A stretch of DNA of 64,000 nt, taken from positions 310,001 to 374,000 of the forward strand of contig NZ_JACRSS010000001.1 of the NCBI RefSeq assembly GCF_014384805.1, given 5' to 3'. The notes under the pieces were generated by a model. The model saw only the letters and a program-made list of their open reading frames with translations, searched no databases and was not told the DNA's origin. How positions within the stretch are numbered: the first letter of the stretch is position 1; the number at the start of each line of letters is the position of its first letter. The position numbers were made by a program, and so were the translations under genes. This document shows positions 1 through 8,538 of the stretch, piece by piece. The stretch comes from Guopingia tenuis. Its GTDB lineage: Bacteria > Bacillota > Clostridia > Christensenellales > Christensenellaceae.

Positions 1-11
1 CTTCCAAATTC

Positions 12-14
12 CAT
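12..14 (-). other. possible start codon of the next gene in the ispA operon (cut by window edge)
   Basis: After the ispA stop, the minus strand reads a purine-rich stretch (GGAAGGACGGAAGT) and then ATG GAA TTT GGA before the window ends. This could be the start of the next gene. Only four codons are visible, so its identity cannot be judged. Confidence 0.3.
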
Positions 15-42
15 ACTTCCGTCCTTCCCCGCCTCTGCCCTT

Positions 43-918
43 TCAGGCATGGCGATGCAGCATCTGTTCCGCCAGCGCTGTCAATTCATAAACCACCGGC
101 CCGGAAAATATCTCCAGGGCGGCAACCGCCTGCTCTGTCTTTTCCGCCGCGATTTCCATAGATTTTTCAATACCAAACAGCGTAGGATAGGTGGTCTTTC
201 CGCTTTTTGCGTCTTTCCCCACAGTTTTTCCCAGTTCAGCCCCCGCCGTAATATCCAAAACGTCGTCAACAATCTGAAATACTAAACCGACATTTTCGCC
301 ATAAAGGCAGAGCGCCCGTCTTTCTTCTTCGGTGGGATCGTGCAGCTCCAGGCCGGACAGGAGCGCACCCGTAATCATATCTCCAGTCTTGTGGCGGTGG
401 ATATAGGAAAGCTCCTCAAATCCGATGGGCTCTCCTTCCAGATGCACGTCCTGTACCTGGCCGGCGATCATGCCCCCAACCCCTGCAGCCGCGGCCACAA
501 GGGAAATTGCCCGCAGATGGGCGAAGGAATTCTCCGGGAAACGCGCCGCATTTTGCAGCATCACCTCATAGGCATAATTCAAAAGCCCGTCTCCGGCGAG
601 AATCGCCTGGGCTTCGCCAAAGACGACGTGGTTTGTCGCCCAGCCGCGGCGCAGCGTATCGTTGTCCAGCGCCGGCAGGTCGTCATGAATGAGAGAATAG
701 GTGTGGATCATCTCGATAGCGCAGGCGATATCCAGATTTTCTTCGCTGCTGCCCTTCAATTCCGCCGCCATCAGGTGGAGAACCGGCCGCAGCCGCTTCC
801 CTCCAGCTTTGACACTATAGGCCATGGAATCCCAAAGCAGCTCAGGCGTCCGGATCTGTAGCAACTCTGCCAGCCGTTTTTCCACTCGCTCCCGAAGTTC
901 TTCAACGTATTTGCTCAT
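43..918 (-). CDS. ispA: farnesyl diphosphate synthase (polyprenyl synthetase)
   Basis: Condenses isopentenyl diphosphate with allylic diphosphates to give geranyl and farnesyl diphosphate, the precursors of undecaprenyl carrier and quinones. The 291-residue protein has both aspartate-rich motifs of trans-prenyltransferases: DDLPALDND near residue 80 and DDVLD near 218. It also has the KTGD and GKT..K motifs and the upstream GGKRLRP substrate loop. The ATG follows AAAGGAG at ideal spacing, 9 bases after the folD stop, so the two are co-translated. In many Firmicutes xseA and xseB lie between folD and ispA; they are absent here. The family call is strong. Exact chain length (C15 versus C20) is inferred from family size. 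Confidence 0.93.
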   Translation of the reverse strand: MSKYVEELRERVEKRLAELLQIRTPELLWDSMAYSVKAGGKRLRPVLHLMAAELKGSSEENLDIACAIEMIHTYSLIHDDLPALDNDTLRRGWATNHVVFGEAQAILAGDGLLNYAYEVMLQNAARFPENSFAHLRAISLVAAAAGVGGMIAGQVQDVHLEGEPIGFEELSYIHRHKTGDMITGALLSGLELHDPTEEERRALCLYGENVGLVFQIVDDVLDITAGAELGKTVGKDAKSGKTTYPTLFGIEKSMEIAAEKTEQAVAALEIFSGPVVYELTALAEQMLHRHA

Positions 919-927
919 TTTTCTCCT

Positions 928-1776
928 TTAGTGAAACATCTCTGCCGCATCAATGGTGTTTTCCAACAGCATGGTAATGGTCATGGGGCCTACGCCGCCG
1001 GGCACCGGGGTGATATAGGCTGCCTTTTCCACTGCCTCGTCAAATTTCACGTCCCCCTTTAATTTCCCGTCCACGCGGCTTGTCCCCACATCGATCACGA
1101 CAGCGCCAGGCTTGATGAAATTCCCGGTCACAAACTCCGCCCGTCCGATGGCGGCCACCAAAATATCCGCCTGCGCGCATACCTCCGGGAGATTTTTGGT
1201 TTTGGAATGGCACATGGTCACGGTGGCATTTTCATTCAAAAGCAGCACGGAAACCGGCTTCCCCACCAGATTGCTCCGGCCAATGACCACCGCATGCTTT
1301 CCGGCGATTTCCACGCCCGTGCTCTTTATAAGGCGGATGACGCCTTTGGGCGTGCAGGAGACAAGGCCGGGCAGCCCGGAAAGCAAAGCTCCGGAATTCT
1401 GCACGGTCAGCCCGTCCACGTCTTTTTTCGGGGAAATGCGCGCCAGAACCTCCTCCTGGCTCAAATGAGCCGGCAGGGGAAACTGCACCAAAAGGCCATG
1501 CATGTCCTCCCGGGCGTTATATGCATCAATGAGCGCGTTCAGTTCTTCCTGGGTCGTCTCTTTGGGCAGCCGCCGCACTTCGGATTTCATACCGATTTCC
1601 AAACATGCCTTTTCCTTGTTGTTGACATATACATGCGAAGCCGGATCATCACCCACCAGAATGACCGCCAGGCCGGGCGTAAAGCCCTTTTCCCGCTCTA
1701 CCTTTTTTACCCGTTCCTTAAGCTTCTCCCGGATCTTTGCCGAAAGCTCTTTTCCGCTGACAATTTGTGCACTCAT
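928..1776 (-). CDS. folD: bifunctional methylenetetrahydrofolate dehydrogenase/cyclohydrolase
   Basis: Interconverts 5,10-methylene-THF, methenyl-THF and 10-formyl-THF in cytosolic one-carbon metabolism. The 282-residue product carries the FolD signatures: the substrate-site YVNNKEKAC (Y-x3-K), the QFPLP loop and KDVDGL in the N-terminal half, then GRSNLVGKP and the PGGVGPMT C-terminal motif. I start it at the ATG giving MSAQIVSG, preceded by GGAGGAAGAAAGGGAT. An upstream ATG at 1821 adds 15 atypical residues and has no clear ribosome binding site. It sits between nusB and ispA in one minus-strand operon. Confidence 0.95.
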   Translation of the reverse strand: MSAQIVSGKELSAKIREKLKERVKKVEREKGFTPGLAVILVGDDPASHVYVNNKEKACLEIGMKSEVRRLPKETTQEELNALIDAYNAREDMHGLLVQFPLPAHLSQEEVLARISPKKDVDGLTVQNSGALLSGLPGLVSCTPKGVIRLIKSTGVEIAGKHAVVIGRSNLVGKPVSVLLLNENATVTMCHSKTKNLPEVCAQADILVAAIGRAEFVTGNFIKPGAVVIDVGTSRVDGKLKGDVKFDEAVEKAAYITPVPGGVGPMTITMLLENTIDAAEMFH

Positions 1777-1844
1777 ATCCCTTTCTTCCTCCGATCTGCT
1801 TTCCGCCAAATGTTCAATCATTTAAAATAAGGAAAACAGGGGCG

Positions 1845-2282
1845 TCATGATTCCTGCGCCGCCTGTCCCTCGTTTGTTTTCTCTTCATATATCGCGCCAA
1901 GCACGCCGTTAATAAATTTAGGAGACTTGTCCAGCGAATATTTTTTCGCCATCTCTACAGCTTCGTTGATGGTGACCTTCACGGGAATTTCCTGCATATA
2001 GTAAATTTCCGTTACTGCCAGCCGCAGAATGGAAAGATCTACCTTGGAAAGCCGTTCAATTTTCCAGGAATGGCTGTATTTCGCAATTCTTGCATCGATC
2101 TCCTCGCGTTTTTCCTCTGCGGTTTTGAGCACTTGGCCAATATAAGCCCCATGCTTTTCCATAATTTTTTCTGTCTGGAGGACGTCCTTCATTTCCTCTA
2201 ACGTTTCATCCCCCGCATCTCTATTGATCTCCCGCTCATATAGCAGGCACATTGCCGCCTCTCTCGCCAGCCTTCTGCTCAT
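1845..2282 (-). CDS. nusB: transcription antitermination factor NusB
   Basis: RNA-binding all-helical protein that joins NusE (S10) at boxA to prevent premature termination of rRNA transcription. The 145-residue length is normal. The N-terminus MSRRLAREAAMCLLYE and the helices with IERLSKVDLSILRLAVTE and PVKVTINEAVEMAKKY are family hallmarks. It lies between the Asp23 module and folD, the usual clostridial order. The C-terminal tail after the last helix is short and charged and probably disordered. Confidence 0.95.
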   Translation of the reverse strand: MSRRLAREAAMCLLYEREINRDAGDETLEEMKDVLQTEKIMEKHGAYIGQVLKTAEEKREEIDARIAKYSHSWKIERLSKVDLSILRLAVTEIYYMQEIPVKVTINEAVEMAKKYSLDKSPKFINGVLGAIYEEKTNEGQAAQES

Positions 2283-2300
2283 TCTCTCCTCCAGCTACTC

Positions 2301-2525
2301 TTATGATTTATGAAATATCTTTTCTATCAGATGAATAATTCCGTTCCAAATGGCCTCCCGGACTGTAGGAATCCCCCCAATCAAAGCACCGATTCCTCCG
2401 AGAAACGCCAAAAGGACCGTCGGAAAAAAACCGATGGTCAAAAACAAAATACCGACCAGCAGACCGATGGCAGCGCCGATAATCACACTCCGGTGCCGGT
2501 TAAAATATTCCTTCCAAGACTGCAT
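2301..2525 (-). CDS. DUF2273 small membrane protein
   Basis: A 74-residue protein with two hydrophobic helices (about residues 14-34 and 36-50) joined by a glycine-rich turn and flanked by charged ends. Small proteins of this type (DUF2273) accompany Asp23 and AmaP genes in Firmicutes and are thought to help anchor Asp23 at the membrane. The position between amaP and nusB fits. No enzymatic motif is visible, and the precise role is unknown. Confidence 0.8.
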   Translation of the reverse strand: MQSWKEYFNRHRSVIIGAAIGLLVGILFLTIGFFPTVLLAFLGGIGALIGGIPTVREAIWNGIIHLIEKIFHKS

Positions 2526-2537
2526 AAAGGCACCTCT

Positions 2538-3095
2538 CTATCTAAAGGAGGGCTGTTGATTGCCTCCCATCGGCTGTACCTTAATCTCCACATAGGAAGC
2601 GTTTACACCCGAATATTTCATGATATATTCCCGAACCTCTCCGGTGATCTGCTTGGTAAGATCTGGAATGGATATATCCGGCCGCACGGTGAGATAAAGA
2701 TTTACCCGGATATTCCGCTCGGAGAGCGGCCGGATCTCAATATGCTGCGGGACAATTCCCTTCACCGTATTTAAATACCGCCCTATCAATTCCTGCATCG
2801 CCCCAATGGAAATACTGACGCTGCCATCTGCCAGGGCATGCAGAAGAATGGTTTCCGGCGCCGTCTCTCTGTGCCGGATTCCAAAAAACAGGAGGCAGAC
2901 CGCCACGACAAGCATAATCGCTGCGGCCCCCAGCCAAATAAAGCGGAAGTTGGTTTCCGTAAACCCCCGGAACAATTCCATCATATTCTCTTCGGGGAAA
3001 CCGCCCAGTGCTGCAAAAATAATGATGCCGCAGACCCCGATCACGAGCAACAAGAAAATCGAAAATACAACCCGTGTACCCACACCCATCTTCAT
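2538..3095 (-). CDS. amaP: alkaline shock response membrane anchor protein AmaP
   Basis: Membrane anchor for Asp23-type envelope-stress proteins. The 185-residue product has two hydrophobic segments near the N-terminus, at about residues 8-28 and 48-68, forming a hairpin. An Asp23-like cytosolic domain follows (SIGAMQELIGRYLN..VKGI..QHIEIRPL). The start at MKMGVGTR is chosen because GGAGG lies 8 bases upstream; an in-frame upstream start would add 32 basic, cysteine-rich residues with no ribosome binding site. It lies between asp23 and DUF2273 in the same operon. Confidence 0.85.
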   Translation of the reverse strand: MKMGVGTRVVFSIFLLLVIGVCGIIIFAALGGFPEENMMELFRGFTETNFRFIWLGAAAIMLVVAVCLLFFGIRHRETAPETILLHALADGSVSISIGAMQELIGRYLNTVKGIVPQHIEIRPLSERNIRVNLYLTVRPDISIPDLTKQITGEVREYIMKYSGVNASYVEIKVQPMGGNQQPSFR

Positions 3096-3212
3096 ATATG
3101 ATGCCTCCGCTTTCTTTCGTAAAATATAATTCCGGCATAAACAGGTATAGCGATGCCTCCAGGGAGCACACCGCATTTCCTGTTTATACATTTTCTATGT
3201 TTTGCCAAAGAG

Positions 3213-3641
3213 TTATTTGTCTTCCTTTTCCTCTTCTGCAGGTTCCTCCTCCGGCGCATTCAGCTCTTTGAATTTCACGCCCTGGATGGAAATATTGATG
3301 GCACTGACCGCAAGGCCCGTCATGGTCTCCAACGCCTTGCTTACGCTATCCTGAATATTTTTGCAAACTTCGGGAACAGAAACGCCGTAATCAACAACAA
3401 TCTGAATGTCTACGGTCACGGCGTTCTCTTTCACGGTGACCTTGATGCCCTTTGTAAAATTCTTCTTTCCAAGGAGCTCAACGATCCCATCTTTAAATCC
3501 GCCGCTCATACCAGCCACGCCCGGGATATCGCAGGCAGCAATTCCGGCAATGGTTGCAAGAACGTCATTGGCAAAAGTGATGCTTCCGCCCTGTTCCTTG
3601 ACTTCCGGTTCTTGCTGAAGCTGGTTCATTTCTTCATCCAT
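3213..3641 (-). CDS. Asp23/Gls24 family envelope stress response protein
   Basis: A 142-residue cytosolic protein of the Asp23/Gls24 family, which coats the inner face of the membrane through AmaP. Typical elements are GSITFANDVLATIAGIAACDIPGV, a glycine-rich MSGGFKDG turn, and alternating VTVKENAVTVDIQIVVDYG strands; the end is acidic (EEEPAEEEKEDK). It is the first gene of the asp23-amaP-DUF2273-nusB-folD-ispA series, with a plausible housekeeping promoter about 35 bases upstream of its start. Confidence 0.9.
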   Translation of the reverse strand: MDEEMNQLQQEPEVKEQGGSITFANDVLATIAGIAACDIPGVAGMSGGFKDGIVELLGKKNFTKGIKVTVKENAVTVDIQIVVDYGVSVPEVCKNIQDSVSKALETMTGLAVSAINISIQGVKFKELNAPEEEPAEEEKEDK

Positions 3642-3675
3642 TTGAAAATACCTCCCAAAAATATATCGTTAACAT

Positions 3676-3704
3676 ATTCTAGCACACTGTTTGGTATAAT
3701 ACAA
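3676..3704 (-). promoter_or_regulatory. sigma-A-type promoter for the asp23 operon
   Basis: On the minus strand TTGTAT is followed after exactly 17 bases by TAGAAT, then about 30 bases to the GGGAGGTATT ribosome binding site of the Asp23 gene. Both hexamers are one or two mismatches from consensus. Confidence 0.6.
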
Positions 3705-3747
3705 TCATTTCCGCTGGAAGAACCGCTGTCTGATGTATGAAATTTCT

Positions 3748-4251
3748 TTAAACTTTGGGCATGATTTTGATGTTCGACGCAGCTTCATCGGTCTGTGACA
3801 TCACGATATCCGCAATCTGCGCCACTTCGCTGTCCGAAAGTTCGGTTTTGTCGACAACTACATTCACCGCGCCTTCTTTCACCGTGACAACGGCGTTTAC
3901 GCCCAGCTTGGTTTTAATCACGCCTTCGGTCAAAAGTTCGCTTTCCATATTGGCCGCCAGCGAGAGTTTCTGGGACTGCGCTTCATTTTTTGTCTTTTCA
4001 TCCGTTTCCGCACTGGAAATCACTGAATCTATATAGGACATTTCCTGGGTCCGGGTGGTTTCCCGTTCCTCTTTAAAGGCGGCAAACACATCCTGGCCAT
4101 CTTCTTCCTTCTGCGCCGTCTGCTGCTGCGCAGTCGGCGTAATTTCCGCGCCAAAGCCGCCGGATGTAATCACATAATTGGCATACCCCGCGCCCACAAC
4201 CGCCAATAAAAGGCTGCACAGCAACAATGTTCTTTTCCCTTTCCCACTCAT
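3748..4251 (-). CDS. spoIIIAH: stage III sporulation protein AH
   Basis: Mother-cell membrane protein whose C-terminal ring-building domain binds forespore SpoIIQ to form the engulfment channel. The 167-residue product has one N-terminal membrane helix (residues 8-25), a Q/E-rich linker, then the YscJ/FliF-like domain (residues about 75-165, with GVIKTKLGVNAVVTV and NVVVDKTELSDSEVAQIADIV). Its ATG overlaps the spoIIIAG stop by four bases. Last gene of the spoIIIA operon and shorter than the B. subtilis protein (218 aa), mainly in the linker. Confidence 0.9.
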   Translation of the reverse strand: MSGKGKRTLLLCSLLLAVVGAGYANYVITSGGFGAEITPTAQQQTAQKEEDGQDVFAAFKEERETTRTQEMSYIDSVISSAETDEKTKNEAQSQKLSLAANMESELLTEGVIKTKLGVNAVVTVKEGAVNVVVDKTELSDSEVAQIADIVMSQTDEAASNIKIMPKV

Positions 4252-4850
4252 CGGTAAACCTCCATGTCTTGTTGATTCATTTTTAGTATTTCCACTTTAT
4301 CTGCCGACACATTGAGCAGTGTTGTGACAGCATTTAACAGATTCATGCGGACGCTGATATCTTCCGCGCCCTGGGCAACGACAATAACGCCGCGCACTTC
4401 CGGCTGGTTCTCCTTCACGATCAGCGCCTCGCTGGCTCCATTTCCCTGAACCGTAGCGATATCCGACTTTTCGCTGGTCGTTTCCGAGGAGGTGTCCTGA
4501 CTGTCGCTTTTGGAAACCTGCCGGTCCTCGCTGAAAGCGGGAACCCGCTCCGCCGTGGACTCATAGTTGATGATGACATCCACATCCCCCACGCCGTCTA
4601 CTTTGCTGAGCACGCGCTTTAAGCGGTCTTCCATTTCCGTGTCGCTGGAGATTGTCTCCGCCGGTGCTCCAGCCTCTGCCTTATCATCCGTTTTCTTGGC
4701 GCCGCCGGTATCCAGTGAGGAAAAATAAATGGCCAGAATAATGGCAACCACCAACAGAACCGCCAGATACTGCGTCTTTTTCTTTGCGTTCAGCCCATGC
4801 AGCTTTTTCAGGGCGTTGGATAGTTTCTCTGTCGCTTTCATATTTCCCAT
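4248..4850 (-). CDS. spoIIIAG: stage III sporulation protein AG
   Basis: Forms the large ring of the SpoIIIA-SpoIIQ channel in the intermembrane space. The 200-residue protein has one membrane segment (about 28-46), a linker, then the ring-building domain with EDRLKRVLSKVDGVGDVDVIINY and the typical PEVRGVIVVAQGAEDISVRMNLLNAV. A serine/threonine-rich insert (SKSDSQDTSSETTSEKSD) lies where SpoIIIAG has its extra beta-triangle insertion. Located between spoIIIAF and spoIIIAH, in operon order. Confidence 0.92.
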   Translation of the reverse strand: MGNMKATEKLSNALKKLHGLNAKKKTQYLAVLLVVAIILAIYFSSLDTGGAKKTDDKAEAGAPAETISSDTEMEDRLKRVLSKVDGVGDVDVIINYESTAERVPAFSEDRQVSKSDSQDTSSETTSEKSDIATVQGNGASEALIVKENQPEVRGVIVVAQGAEDISVRMNLLNAVTTLLNVSADKVEILKMNQQDMEVYR

Positions 4851-4868
4851 CCTTTTTCTTGTGTTCGA

Positions 4869-5150
4869 CTACTTATTCTTATTTGTCAAACTCTGGTTAT
4901 ATACATCCAAAATCAAATCTTCATAGGTATTTCCTGTAATTTTTTCCCCGGTGTTTTCTGTCTCTGGCACGGAAATATCCGTCGAACTGCAGTTTTTCAG
5001 AGGAGACAAGAGCAGCAGAAGAAGCAAAATGCCAATCACCGGCTTGACGAATTTCTGCATATTCCCCTCCGGAAGCAGTGACAGAAGGACTTCGCTTAAA
5101 ATAATGGCTGTCACGATGCTTCCGATATAGGCAAGAATTGTTCCCTGCAT
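4869..5150 (-). CDS. spoIIIAF: stage III sporulation protein AF, short form lacking the soluble domain
   Basis: Position (between AE and AG) and the N-terminus identify SpoIIIAF: two hydrophobic helices (about residues 6-25 and 35-50) and the SPLKN turn that normally leads into the intermembrane domain. The product is only 93 residues, against about 200 in B. subtilis, so the C-terminal ring-building-like domain is missing. There is no long downstream open frame before spoIIIAG (18 bases), so this is a real deletion and not a simple frameshift. The gene starts 6 bases after the spoIIIAE stop. Confidence 0.8.
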   Translation of the reverse strand: MQGTILAYIGSIVTAIILSEVLLSLLPEGNMQKFVKPVIGILLLLLLLSPLKNCSSTDISVPETENTGEKITGNTYEDLILDVYNQSLTNKNK

Positions 5151-5156
5151 ATGACA

Positions 5157-6377
5157 TCACCTCATCATCATGCTGATATCCGCCGTTCCCATGAGAAGCG
5201 TAATCACAATAAATGCCATGGCAACGCAGGTAAGAAGCGTGACGAACAAGAGCATCACAGTGTTTCCCATGGAGGAAAGCATGGCAACGCACCGCTCATC
5301 CGAAAACGGCTCTGCCACCGCCGCGGCAAATTTCAAAAGAAACAAATTGACAATCAGCGTTGCCAGTGGGGCCGCCAGGGCGCATACCAGCAAAATCAGC
5401 CCCACTACTCCCACGGCATTTTTCACGATCAGGCTGCATGCCATGAGCGTATCCAGGGTTTCTGAAAACATTCCCCCAATGACCGGAACCATCTTATCCA
5501 CGGTAAATTTCGCCGTTTTGAATGAGAGCCCGTCAATAGCCGCCCCCGTAAGCCCTTTGATGGTAGTAATGCCGATGAAAACCACCAAAATGATCCCCAA
5601 AAACCACTTCACGCAGCTTTCCATAAACCCGGAAAAACGCTTTAACCGGATGGTAGTGGAAAGATTGGACGCCATGGCAAAGACGGCGGATACCAGGATT
5701 GCCGGAAAAACCACGTTTTTTATGACAGCGAAAATTCCGCCCGTAAGCCCCGCCATTACGGGATTCATGATATTGGATGTGTTGAGCCCTCCCATTCCCG
5801 TGAGCAGCGTGATGAGCACTGGCGTGATCGTTTCCACCATAGAAAAGAGCTGCTCCATCGCAGTTTTTGTGGTAGTTACACATTGCGTAATCATGCTGGC
5901 CGCAATCGTGCAGATGACGACATAAGCGGCCCAAAAGGCGGCTTTGCTCACCTGCGCCCGGTCAAAAGAACCCTGAAGGTTATGGAGGAAAGCCGTGGCC
6001 AGCAGCATAATGAGAATCTCAACGATATACCAGACATTTCCAAACAAGCTGTCTTTGATCTGGGAAAAAGCCGCGTTAATCGCCTGTTCCGCCGAAATCT
6101 TATTCAGCCCGTTTTCTGCGATATTCGCCAGTGCCTCTTCCAGGCTCTCGCCGCCAAAAGCCCCGGGATTTTGCTCATAAAGTCCCTGAATCCCGTCCAG
6201 ATCCAGCTCACCCAGAATAGAATCCACACCCTCCTGAAGAGATTGTTCCGTCTCCTGGCCAGCCGCTTCGCTCCGCGTTTCCGCCCCGGCATATTCCCCG
6301 GGAAGAAAGGTCAGCAGCAGGGAGAAAAATATACTGCATAGGCTGCGCAGCCATGGGCCGTTTCTTTTCTTTTGCAT
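5157..6377 (-). CDS. spoIIIAE: stage III sporulation protein AE
   Basis: Polytopic membrane protein of the SpoIIIA complex, a proposed permease-like component. The 406-residue product starts at MQKKRNG, has a signal-peptide-like hydrophobic segment (about residues 12-28) and a polar region with paired ILGELDLDGIQGLYEQNP. Six to eight membrane helices follow and contain the family stretches TGMGGLNTSNIMNPVMAGLTGG and KWFLGIILVVFIGITTIKGLTGAAIDGLSFKTAKF in part. A further in-frame upstream extension to 6536 overlaps spoIIIAD and is rejected. An RBS (GGGGGG) precedes the chosen ATG. Confidence 0.93.
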   Translation of the reverse strand: MQKKRNGPWLRSLCSIFFSLLLTFLPGEYAGAETRSEAAGQETEQSLQEGVDSILGELDLDGIQGLYEQNPGAFGGESLEEALANIAENGLNKISAEQAINAAFSQIKDSLFGNVWYIVEILIMLLATAFLHNLQGSFDRAQVSKAAFWAAYVVICTIAASMITQCVTTTKTAMEQLFSMVETITPVLITLLTGMGGLNTSNIMNPVMAGLTGGIFAVIKNVVFPAILVSAVFAMASNLSTTIRLKRFSGFMESCVKWFLGIILVVFIGITTIKGLTGAAIDGLSFKTAKFTVDKMVPVIGGMFSETLDTLMACSLIVKNAVGVVGLILLVCALAAPLATLIVNLFLLKFAAAVAEPFSDERCVAMLSSMGNTVMLLFVTLLTCVAMAFIVITLLMGTADISMMMR

Positions 6378-6391
6378 GTTGTCTTGCCCCC

Positions 6392-6781
6392 CTATAAAAT
6401 GGAGAGGATTCTCTGCGTAAAAGATGTCAAAAGAGGCAGCGTAATGACGAGAATAATCAGTTTTCCGCCCAATTCTACCTTGGAAGCGATGGCGCCTTCC
6501 CCCGCGTCCCGTAGCACCTGGATGGCAAATTCGCATAAATAGGCGATTCCAATGATTTTCAGAACAATCGTAATTCCGTCATATACCTCTTGATACTGTG
6601 AAGCAAAATCCCGGATCATCTCAATGGCGGAGGAGAGATAGGAAAGCAGCATAAAAAAGATGACGCCCCCCGCCGCGATACTCACCTGCACCGCCAGTTC
6701 CGGATTTGTTTTTTTGATGGTGATGGCGAGAATGGCCGCAATAATGCCAATGGCAATCAGCTTTACGGCGTCTTCCATCAA
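6392..6781 (-). CDS. spoIIIAD: stage III sporulation protein AD
   Basis: Small membrane protein of the SpoIIIA complex. It has 129 residues with four hydrophobic segments and the family elements KKTNPELAVQVSIAAGG and GIAYLCEFAIQVLRDAGEGAIASKVELGGK. Its ATG overlaps the spoIIIAC stop by four bases. SpoIIIAC and AD are related; AD looks like a duplicated AC. Confidence 0.95.
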   Translation of the reverse strand: MMEDAVKLIAIGIIAAILAITIKKTNPELAVQVSIAAGGVIFFMLLSYLSSAIEMIRDFASQYQEVYDGITIVLKIIGIAYLCEFAIQVLRDAGEGAIASKVELGGKLIILVITLPLLTSFTQRILSIL

Positions 6782-6981
6782 TAGAGTCCGAAAATATTCT
6801 TCACGCTGGCAAACAGGTCGCTTACCAGATTCACCACCATCAAGAGAACGATAATCAGACCCGTTATGGACACCATTGTGGCCATATCCTCTCGCCCGGA
6901 ATGCACCAGCACTTGGTTCAGGACCGCCACCAAGATCCCGATTGCCGCAATTTTAAATACCAGATCGATGCTCACATTCAT
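6778..6981 (-). CDS. spoIIIAC: stage III sporulation protein AC
   Basis: A 67-residue protein with two membrane helices separated by HSGREDMATMVSITGLII, the SpoIIIAC signature. Length equals the usual 65-68 residues when started at MNVSIDLVF; the in-frame extension to 7032 would overlap spoIIIAB and lacks a ribosome binding site. It is translationally coupled to spoIIIAD. Confidence 0.95.
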   Translation of the reverse strand: MNVSIDLVFKIAAIGILVAVLNQVLVHSGREDMATMVSITGLIIVLLMVVNLVSDLFASVKNIFGLY

Positions 6982-6998
6982 ATACTCTTCCTCCGTTT

Positions 6999-7517
6999 TT
7001 ATACCAGGATAACCGCTGTTGCCAGCCCGCAAAGCAGACAGACAGTTTTGATGGCCCGGCTTTTCGTTCTCTGTACCTCCAGCAGTTCCCCGTGAATCAT
7101 ATGGAGCTGGCGGAAAAAAATCGCGGCGGCATCTGAAATCTGTTCCACCACCAACGCCGTGGAGAGACGCATAAGAAGATCCCGCAGCGCCTCCTTTTCC
7201 GGTTCCTGCAGATATCCCATTTTTTCCCCCGGCTCTTTCAGAGCCTGGTCATAGACCTGCCGGGCCTCCCATTCGGGATGCTGCCGGAGGATCTCGGCGC
7301 AGTTTCCAAAAAATCCATTCAGCCCCACACGCCCCGTATGCTTCAGCGCCTCATAAAAGGTCATTCCCTGGTATACCATGCCGTTTCGCATGGCTTTGAT
7401 GCAGTTTTCCAGCTCGCTCAGGGCCTTGAGGCGCTGTTCTTTTTCTCCCACGATGATATTCCCTATGGAAATGCTGCTGAAAATGATAATCCCCAATAAA
7501 AAGACCTTATACAACAT
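6999..7517 (-). CDS. spoIIIAB: stage III sporulation protein AB
   Basis: Mother-cell sporulation protein with N- and C-terminal hydrophobic helices flanking a helical soluble domain, distantly related to GspF of type II secretion. The 172-residue product begins MLYKVFLLG. It contains the motif RLKALSELENCIKAMRNGM and ends with SRAIKTVCLLCGLATAVILV. An RBS (AGGAGAGG) is seen upstream of this ATG, and spoIIIAC starts 17 bases after it ends. Confidence 0.93.
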   Translation of the reverse strand: MLYKVFLLGIIIFSSISIGNIIVGEKEQRLKALSELENCIKAMRNGMVYQGMTFYEALKHTGRVGLNGFFGNCAEILRQHPEWEARQVYDQALKEPGEKMGYLQEPEKEALRDLLMRLSTALVVEQISDAAAIFFRQLHMIHGELLEVQRTKSRAIKTVCLLCGLATAVILV

Positions 7518-7531
7518 ATCCTCTCCTCCTC

Positions 7532-8437
7532 TCAAAGTAAAAATGGCTCGTCCCAGAGGACGTTCTTCTCTCCGTCATAAATTTTTTCCACAGTTCCCCT
7601 TCCCAGACGAGCAGAAAGGAACACGATCCGTTCCATGATGCCCGTTGCCAGAAGCTCCCGAAAAAATAACCGCCGTTCCAGCTCTTCCAAACAGGCCCCA
7701 TGAGCCGTTGCCAGAACGACTGCACCTGAGTTGACCGCTTCCTGAATTGCCAGCAGATCCTGGCTGTTTCCAATTTCATCCGTGGCCAACACCTCCGGAG
7801 AAAGGGAGCGCAGCGCCATAACGAGTCCTTCGCTTTTGGGGCAGGATGTCAGAACATCCGTCCGTTCCCCCAAAGAAAACGCGCCGTTCCCCGCGATTTC
7901 TGACCGCTCGTCCACTACCGTGCATTTTTTGGCCCGATATCCATCCTCGCCATCCGATACGGCGCGGACGATATCCCTAAGAAGGGTTGTCTTGCCATGC
8001 TGCGGCGCGGAGATGATGAGAGTATTTAAAATATTCCCTTCATGGCGAATATGGGGCGCCAGATTTTTCTGGACGCCGACCTTTTCCCGGGGAAAGCGGA
8101 TATTCATGGAAGAAAAGCTGCGGATCAGCCGGATGCTGCCGCGTTCGCTCACTGCTTTTCCCGCCACACCGATGCGGATCCCTCCCTCCATTGTAAAAAA
8201 ACCCTGCCGAAGCTCATCGGAAAAGGAATGCAGGGAATGCTGGGAAAGGGCAAGCAGGATATCGGCGATTTCCTGTTTATCGGGCCGCATCCGCAGGATA
8301 TGCTCTTCCCCCTCTGCATAAAACATCGCCCGCTTTCCGGCGCGCAGCCGAAGCTCTTCGGCCATGGGAAAGCTCGTCTCCGCTTCCAGTTCTTTTCGCA
8401 AAGAAGAGGGAAAGTATCTGAAAATTTCTTCTGTCAT
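7532..8437 (-). CDS. spoIIIAA: stage III sporulation protein AA, ATPase
   Basis: AAA+/secretion-type ATPase thought to power the SpoIIIA-SpoIIQ feeding channel. The 301-residue product has a Walker A-like SAPQHGKTTLLRD at about residue 160, VVDERSEIAG, and a Walker B LATDEIG at about 225, followed by ATAHG. The start at MTEEIFRYF has an AAGGAG site upstream; in-frame extension to 8536 would run through the upstream terminator. First gene of the operon. A sigma-E promoter is expected from the family but I could not fix one by eye. Confidence 0.94.
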   Translation of the reverse strand: MTEEIFRYFPSSLRKELEAETSFPMAEELRLRAGKRAMFYAEGEEHILRMRPDKQEIADILLALSQHSLHSFSDELRQGFFTMEGGIRIGVAGKAVSERGSIRLIRSFSSMNIRFPREKVGVQKNLAPHIRHEGNILNTLIISAPQHGKTTLLRDIVRAVSDGEDGYRAKKCTVVDERSEIAGNGAFSLGERTDVLTSCPKSEGLVMALRSLSPEVLATDEIGNSQDLLAIQEAVNSGAVVLATAHGACLEELERRLFFRELLATGIMERIVFLSARLGRGTVEKIYDGEKNVLWDEPFLL

Positions 8438-8538
8438 CCTTCCATGCTCCTTTATCTTTTGTTTATTCATGTATATGGCTGCCTTACAGATGTTATTCCT
8501 ATAAACTTTCCTCCATATATCTGTTTTTTTGCGCATAA

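Noticed and set aside
3192..3740. 195-codon plus-strand frame over the Asp23 gene
   Set aside because: Antisense shadow with no function; overlaps the promoter and operon start of the real gene.
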